Shown: in pieces, positions 58,371 through 64,000 of the stretch | Layout: each line of letters begins with the position of its first letter | How positions within the stretch are numbered: the stretch's first letter is position 1 | NCBI GenBank assembly: GCA_038373885.1 | Contig: JAWZYV010012512.1 | Location: 268,530 to 332,529 of the forward strand | Source of the DNA: Cheiracanthium punctorium | Taxonomy: Eukaryota > Arthropoda > Arachnida > Araneae > Cheiracanthiidae | Length of the DNA stretch: 64,000 nucleotides | Reading direction: 5' to 3' | The notes under the pieces: model-generated | Told to the model about the DNA's origin: nothing | Databases searched by the model: none | The model's input: only the letters and a program-made list of their open reading frames with translations | Program-made: the position numbers and the translations under genes

Positions 58371-59535
58371 ATGGGCCACTGGGTTAAAAGGTGCAAAAAG
58401 TGGATAGCTGACGGAAGACCCCCGAAATCAAGCCACCAGAGTACCAGTAGAGGTAATAATAATACTGCAGTAAACATGACACGTTTAGCGGTAGATGATG
58501 AAATTTTTTCTGCCGAAACAAGTAATGAAGATTGGTTTATTGACAATGGAGCTTCAAAACATGTGACAAATAACAGTTATTATTTTGTAGACTTTGAGAA
58601 CTCTGAAAATCCCCACAATATAACAGTAGCAAACGGTAAAAAATTACCTGCAATTGGCAAAGGAGCCATTAGGGTAATGACAACTGTGAAGGGAAAGAAC
58701 CAAATCAAACGCCTAGAAAATGTTTGGTATGTTCCGGAAGTCAGCAAAAACTTGTTCTCTGTTCTTGCTGCCCAAGATAGAAACCAGAACAGCGTATTTG
58801 AATCAACTTCTAAAGATTGCTATCTGAAAATTGATGGTGAAGTAGTCCTGCATGGCATACGAAGTGTTGGAGGTGGTCTCTTCAAGGCAGTTATGAAGAG
58901 CTTAGTTCCAGAAACACAAGTCGATGTGAACATGACTGTGAGTGATGATTCAATTCTACAACTTTATCATGAGAGATGGGGACATCAAGATAAGCAGCAT
59001 ATCAAGTCCATTATTGAAAAGAAATTGAACATCAAGGTCAAAGCTGATACAAAATTATGTGAAGCTTGTGTGTATGGAAAAGCTCACCGTTTAAAATTTG
59101 GAGCGAGAAAGCAACCTACCAAAGCTGGAGAATTGATCTCAACAGACATATGCGGACCATTCGAGGAGTCATTTCGAAAATACAGATACTTCGCTGTCTT
59201 CAAAGATCATTATACAAAATTTAGATATGGTTTCTTTTTGAAGCACAAGTCAGAAGTAAAGGATGTACTTGAAGAGTTCATAGCTAATGCTAAAAGCCTT
59301 GGCCATAGCATTAAAGAAATACTTAGCGACAATGGTGGTGAATTCGATAACCAAGAAATACGAAGAATTCTGAAGAAACATGGAATAAGTCAAAGGTTGT
59401 CGGCTCCATACACGCCACAACAAAATGGCGGTGCCGAGAGAGAGAGAACCGAACTGTTGTGGAAATGGCCAGAACATTGAAATATTCAAATGAAGAAATA
59501 GACTTCCCAGCATCTTTATGGACAGAATTCATCAG
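58371..59535 (+). pseudogene. Copia protease and integrase
   Basis: An open frame of 369 residues (to 59,480). Protease motif WFIDNGASKHVTN (Asn where Ser or Thr is usual after the catalytic Asp). GAG-pre-integrase region LYHERWGHQDKQHI and CEACVYGKAH (zinc-binding His/Cys). Integrase core with STDICGPF and LSDNGGEFDN (catalytic Asp residues) and NGGAERE (catalytic Glu). A frameshift near 59,441 moves the next part (TVVEMARTLKYS, FPASLWTEFIS) into another frame. All further pol sequence is lost at the insertion starting at 59,536. Confidence 0.88.
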
Positions 59536-60004
59536 CAGAGGCGGCGTAAGGCGTGGGCCACCGCCAGGGCTGGCCCAAGGGGGGTGCGAATGTAGGCGAT
59601 CGCCTAAGGCCCCGCGCTTATAGAGGCCCCGCTCCTGGGCCATTTTATTGCTATCTCATACGACATGATAGAGAAGAGGCCCCGCTCTTGCGCTTCGCCT
59701 GGAGCCCCTCGGGCCGTCTCTGCCACCGCCCACGGCCTCGCGGTGCAAAGGGCCTCGCGCCTCACAGCTGAAAATAAATTTGAAAAAATATGGAAAATCC
59801 AAAAGTACACGCCACAAGTTTTTTCTTATAATAAATACATTAGAATTAATTCTCAACTTAAAGGTGTTCCACTCTTCGGCGCACGAAATGAATGTGAATG
59901 AAATAATCTATATTTCTGATAAACTACTTATATTATGTTATAAAAGTAATTAATTAAAAAAATCTCTGTCGTTTCTGATCATTCGTTTATGTTTAGACGG
60001 GGCC
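59536..60004. mobile_element. GC-rich insertion that truncates Copia
   Basis: Begins CAGAGGCGGCGTAAGG, a hAT-like terminus, with a second CAGGGCTGGCCC at 59,565. The first 230 bases are GC-rich with GGCCCCGC repeats, and the rest is AT-rich. No partner end or 8-bp duplication (TTCATCAG expected) was found. Confidence 0.45.
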
Positions 60005-60067
60005 AGCAGCTTAACGCCAATTAATGTTGCCAGACTGTCTGGCAACATTAGTTGGCGTTAAGCTGCT
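60005..60067. repeat. 63-bp near-perfect palindrome
   Basis: Arms of 31 bases starting AGCAGCTTAACGCC and ending GGCGTTAAGCTGCT, with a single mismatch and one central base. Could be a MITE relic or a terminal hairpin. Confidence 0.9.
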
Positions 60068-60285
60068 ATCGCGGGGAGTCTACGGTCAGAGACGGGCATA
60101 GCTCGGGACTCCCCCTTATTAGAAAGCCAATCAAAGTACCTATCCCATGCAGACGCATTCTCGCTTCATATTCTTTTAAAATAAATAATATAATAAATAA
60201 TAGTGTAACATATTTTTAAAACGATAACACGTGCTTAATAAGTAGAAATTCGGTTTGTGTCGTGAAGAAAAATAATGGTACCTGT

Positions 60286-60420
60286 CAGGCGCGTAGCCAG
60301 GAAAATTTTTCGGTGGGGATATGAACTTATATGTGTATAAATGGAAGGAATTTCATCACTAATCCAAAAATTTCGGGGGAGGGGATATATCCCGATATCC
60401 CCCCCCTGGCTACGCCCCTG
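60286..60420. mobile_element. hAT-type MITE with perfect target duplication
   Basis: 135 bp with ends CAGGCGCGTAGCCAGG and CCTGGCTACGCCCCTG and perfect flanks GTACCTGT (60,278-60,285; 60,421-60,428). Same family as 28,425-28,591. The intact duplication suggests a young insertion. Confidence 0.92.
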
Positions 60421-60428
60421 GTACCTGT

Positions 60429-60611
60429 GTATATTTGTCAAGAATCAGGTAAGAAATATTTATTATACTTACAGTCATGTTTTTATAGTTTTCTTTACAA
60501 AACATTACGTGACCAAAAATTGCGTTTATTATTTGTTTTATATATTCTATTTGTTGCGCTAGAATCCGCCTTCTTTTTTGAAGTTTTTTCATTATGCGTA
60601 TAACGTATTAT
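60429..60611. other. Unassigned stretch
   Basis: AT-rich; incidental open frames only. Confidence 0.35.
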
Positions 60612-61716
60612 ATTGTACTAGCTGAAGCACCCGTTCTTCGCACGGAATGGATATTGTTGAACCAGCAAATGCAAATGGAAAATAAGTAAATAAAAGACAC
60701 ATATTTTGGAGATACATTTAATCGCCTACAAAAACTGTTTTACAATATTCGTCAGGGGTATTCTAACTATACTTAACCCATTCGTGCCTGGATATTTTTG
60801 CGACTTTCTTCGATTTTTGCTAACACCAGCAGTAATTGATAAATTTCTGATGTCAACTTTTTGAACAAGGGATGATTTCATTTAAAATCATTATGTATAA
60901 AAATTGAAATGTCAACATCCCACTTGGCCATATTAAAATGTTTTGTGGAATTGAGGTTCAATACTCGCGAATAAAGGCTCGGAAAAATAAAGAACGTTTT
61001 CGAATGAGAGCGAAAATGCCGTCCCAAAAAAGGGACGCTAGGCATAAATGGGTTAAATTTTTACAAGCTGTTGCAATGTGCACCATATTCCGCCGTATTT
61101 GTCTTCTAGCTCCTTAAAACACTTCTTCAAAATCGAAATCTATGTCAAAATCGCCTACTAAAACTGTCCTAAAATCTTCGCCAGGCATTTTCCAGGAAAT
61201 GTGAAAAGAACAATTAAGATCGTTTGGAGCCTTCATCCTTGTTTGAGTGGGAATTCTAAGAAACCCTGAAAATGATTTTTAGGTATTGTTGTTAGTTCCA
61301 TTTTAAAGCAAGAATTTTACGTCTATCGCTCTTCCTCCGAGATATGAAGGCAAATGTGTAAAAAACGTTTAGGAACGTTTGGGGTCCGCACGCCTGTTTA
61401 GGTACGAATTCTAAAAAATCCTAAATATGACATTTAGATATTTGTATTAGTTACATTTTAAAGCAAGAATTTTTCGATTATCTCTTTTCTCCCCCGAGAT
61501 ATGAAGGGAAACGTGAAAAGAACGTTTTGGACCCCCACTCCCATCTGCATGCGAATTTTAAAAATCGCTTCTTAAATGACGCCTCGGGCACGAAAGCCAT
61601 GAGCTCCTAAAATTTCATATCTGTATCTCCGGTAGATTCGGTTGAGCGATGATCGTCAGTCATTCATTCAGTCAGTCAGTCAGTGTGTCAGGACATCTCC
61701 CTTTATATAGAGAGAT
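60612..61716. mobile_element. Helitron-like repeat with about 156-bp tandem units
   Basis: Starts with ACTAGCTGAAGCACCCGTTC, a common Helitron-like terminal phrase. It contains three units of about 156 bp (GGAAATGTGAAAAGAACA at about 61,195; related at 61,351 and 61,507, each with TTTTAAAGCAAGAATTT and CCGAGATATGAAG). It ends with a (CAGT)n microsatellite (61,660-61,683) and CTTTATATAGAGAGATG. Interrupted by a MITE at 60,777. Confidence 0.65.
60777..61052. mobile_element. piggyBac-type MITE, second family
   Basis: Ends CCCATTCGTGCCTGG and CTAGGCATAAATGGG, flanked by TTAA at 60,773-60,776 and 61,053-61,056. 276 bp; internal GTCCCAAAAAAGGGAC is palindromic. Confidence 0.82.
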
Positions 61717-62399
61717 GCATTTTTGCGCCGTGAAAAAAAAAAAACAAAAAAAAACATGCTGGTGGTTCGTCACGTGGCTCATTCAATTGAGATTTCATAA
61801 CATAAAAATGAAACCGTCTCACATTTATTTCAAATTCGCCTGTAAAAAAGGATAGGTATCTGATATTTTATTTATTAAAAACTGCCCATTTTATAAGTTT
61901 GCGTCATCTGTTGACGACTAAGTAAAATAAAAACTCAATTGTATTCTTTTTTTTCGGATAAAAGTAGATTTTTTGTACATTATAGGAACAGTGTTAATTT
62001 TTGCACGATAAAAAGTAGAACTTATATTAATCCACGACTTCTAAAAAGCCAGTTGCGAATTTCACTCAAATCTGTCAAACCGTTTCAGTCAGTGGAAGAG
62101 TAACAAACATTGACATTTATATATTAGTAGGATAGGATTGTACGTATTACGTTAGTGAAATATTAAAGTAGGTACAAAATAGGTAGGTAATATGCATTAT
62201 ATTCCTCCAATTTTTATTCGAACGAATTAGTCCACTTCTGATATGTTAATTATACCTAAGGAAAAAACAAGTACCTACCTAGAAATATTATTATTGTTTT
62301 TGATTTGTTTGTTTACAGGTTACGGATACAATATTGGCGCATTCTTCATAATTTATCAATCATGTCAGGCTTAGGCACTAAGCGAGAGATAGAGATAAA
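61717..62399. other. Unassigned stretch before the hAT pseudogene
   Basis: AT-rich with A-rich tracts near 61,734-61,756. ATATATTAGTAGGATAGGAT at 62,121 resembles the tail of Helitron-like repeats, after CCGTTTCAGTCAGTGG. The 5' leader of the hAT gene may lie in 62,300-62,399. Confidence 0.4.
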
Positions 62400-64000
62400 A
62401 TGAGAAAATGGGAATCTGGTTCAGCAAAAAGAAAAAGAAAACCCGAAAGAGCTGTATCAAACCAGGTTTTAAGTTCAGGTATGATGAAATTTCTCAAACT
62501 GAATTTGGTAGTATAGAATCAAATGAATCGGTTGCTTCGACTTCTCAACAACATGTATCTGTATCCGAGAATTCGGAAATTACTCCAGATGCACCGACTA
62601 TCGACACCGAACGACGAAAATCGGAAACAGAAATAGCTTACGAATCAAAATCTGACGCTGAAATTTCTGTGTTCACTTTGAGTAATGTAAATCACGATCA
62701 AGAAGAAAAGATTGAAGTAAGTTCTCCACCTGTTAACAGAGATCCCAGTGATGTTGTGAAACAAGCATTTGCCAGTTTTGACCCGGGATTGTGGACGTTT
62801 CCCATGACGGATGCTCAGCGTAACGATATAGTTCAAAGCGGTCCCACACAGCAGTTAAATAACAGTGATGAATAGTATCCTCAAGATGATGATCATAGAC
62901 ACTTTTCCAATTTTCATTTCTCAAGAAAACTAAATAATGGTGAAACTCAGTGTCGTCGCTGGTTGGTTCATTCAAGTTCTAAAAATAAAGTTTTCTGTTT
63001 TCCATGCAGACTTTTTAGCAATTCACGAACTCAAATGGTACAGGAAGGGTGCTGTGATTGGAAACACTTGAGTGATATTTTACACAGACATGAGAATACT
63101 AAAGAACATATGGCCTATATGTTCCAATGGATAATATTAGAGAAGGGAATAAAGCACGGAAAACATTAGACCAAGAAAACGAAAGGCGAATTCTTGAATC
63201 TCAAAGGCATTGGTATAATTTGTTTGAGAGATTAATTGATATCATAAATTTCTTAGCCTCTCATAATCTGGCATTTAGAGGTCACAGAGAATCTCTCAAA
63301 ACAGACGAAAACACTAAGAATTCTGGTAACTTCATAGACTTATTTAAATTGATATCTATATATGATCCTACGTTACAGGAACACATAAATCGCATTAATA
63401 ATAAGCAACTTGCACACCATTATCTAAGCCACGATATTCAAAATGAATTGATCGCACTGATGTCAAACACGGTTACAAGTGAAGTGATTGGTAGGATAAA
63501 AGAGGCAAAATATTATTCTTTTTTACTCGACTGCACTATAGAGACTGCAGTAGAATTGAACAAATGTCGGTTATCTTAAGATATTGTAATACATCAACTG
63601 GAACTATAGAAGAAAACTTAATCGGATTTCTTGCTGTCGCTGAAACGACTGGAGAATATTTGACAAATGCAATACTGGGAGAGCTAGAGAAAAATGACTT
63701 AGATATTCAGAACTGTCGCGGCTAAGGCTACGACAATGGTGCAAATATGGTAGGCATAAATAGTGGAGTTAAAACTCGAATATTAAATATAAATCCCAGT
63801 GCATTTTTCACACACTGCGGTTGTCATAGCTGGAATCTGTTGTTAGTAGACGCAGCTAATTCCTCGGTAGCAGCAAAAACATTTTTTGGATTTATTCAGA
63901 AGACTTTTTTGCTATTTTCAAATTCCAGCACACGCTGGAACATAATCAAAGATAAATTAAAGCTTACTATGAAGCCTTTATCAGACACAAGGTGGGAAAG
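62400..64000 (+). pseudogene. hAT transposase (ZMYM/TTF zinc-finger type), partial
   Basis: ATG 62,400 gives MRKWESGSAKRKRK, the basic start usual in this family. A frameshift then leads to 62,408-62,875 (GFKFRYDEI… FASFDPGLWTFPMTDAQRNDIV). A TAG at 62,873 interrupts the frame before the TTF-type zinc finger region (CRRWLVHSSSKNKVFCFPC…). Frameshifts near 63,150 and 63,555 lead into the DUF4371 region and the RNase H-like core. That core has LLDCTIE (first catalytic Asp), RG-stop-GYDNGANMVG (conserved Gln replaced by TAA at 63,723), CHSWNLLL and LSDTRWE. The rest, including the dimerisation domain, lies beyond the window. Inactive as it stands. Confidence 0.85.

Larger units (their letters stand above)
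50686..59535 (+). mobile_element. Copia-type retrotransposon, interrupted and 3' truncated
   Basis: The parts are a 5' LTR (50,686-50,941), a primer-binding site, a gag start (51,081-51,189), a 6.5-kb insertion, and then gag, protease and integrase (57,742-59,535). Reverse transcriptase, RNase H and the 3' LTR are missing beyond the insertion at 59,536. The integrase precedes where RT should be, the Ty1/Copia gene order. Confidence 0.85.

Overview
This window looks like intergenic DNA from a large, AT-rich, repeat-dominated animal genome. I infer an arthropod, probably an arachnid such as a spider. The basis is tRNA-derived SINEs, Copia, Ty3, hAT, piggyBac, mariner, pogo and P-like remnants, Helentron-like non-coding repeats, and no intact cellular gene. 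The species cannot be fixed from the sequence alone. No complete host protein-coding gene was found. Every recognisable protein is a broken transposon protein.

Layout. 1-10.9 kb: a SINE, a pogo-type MITE, a tandem array of about 1.83-kb units (three copies, the last partial), an eight-unit array of about 157 bp, and a 751-bp terminal-inverted-repeat (TIR) element. 11.8-12.1 kb: a SINE inserted in one arm of a foldback element. 13.2-27.4 kb: two inverted copies of one about 1.8-2.0-kb Helentron-like non-coding element. The left copy is split by a 4.6-kb hAT element, and the right copy keeps the empty target site. A 2.1-kb TIR element, a piggyBac-type MITE and a Tc1/mariner-type MITE lie between them. 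27.4-29.8 kb: a hAT transposase remnant carrying three further hAT-type insertions. 30.6-32.7 kb: a decayed THAP/P-element-like gene with one intron, broken by a piggyBac-type MITE. 33-36.5 kb: two SINEs, a palindromic array of tRNA-like genes and small MITEs. 37.1-40.3 kb: a minus-strand Ty3-type pol remnant.

40.35-48.14 kb is the strangest part. It is a block almost without G on the plus strand at its left end (about 1.35 kb with only about four G), and its G content rises toward the right. No gene or known repeat explains it. It may be an assembly or base-calling artefact, or an extraordinary strand-asymmetric sequence.

48.1-60.4 kb is a nested stack. Helentron-like repeats hold a Copia element. 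A 6.5-kb hAT-type insertion interrupts its gag gene, with a perfect 8-bp target duplication. That insertion in turn contains pogo/Tigger, mariner and Helentron-like remnants. The Copia element ends at a GC-rich insertion at 59,536. From 60.6 kb to the end there is another tandem-repeat element with a piggyBac-type MITE in it, then a hAT (ZMYM/TTF zinc-finger type) transposase pseudogene that runs off the window.

The elements do not form a pathway. Their value lies in relative dating by nesting and in an unusual repeat class. Several otherwise diverged families share a terminal hairpin, a matching subterminal inverted repeat, a microsatellite, and tandem about 174-bp monomers with one conserved core.
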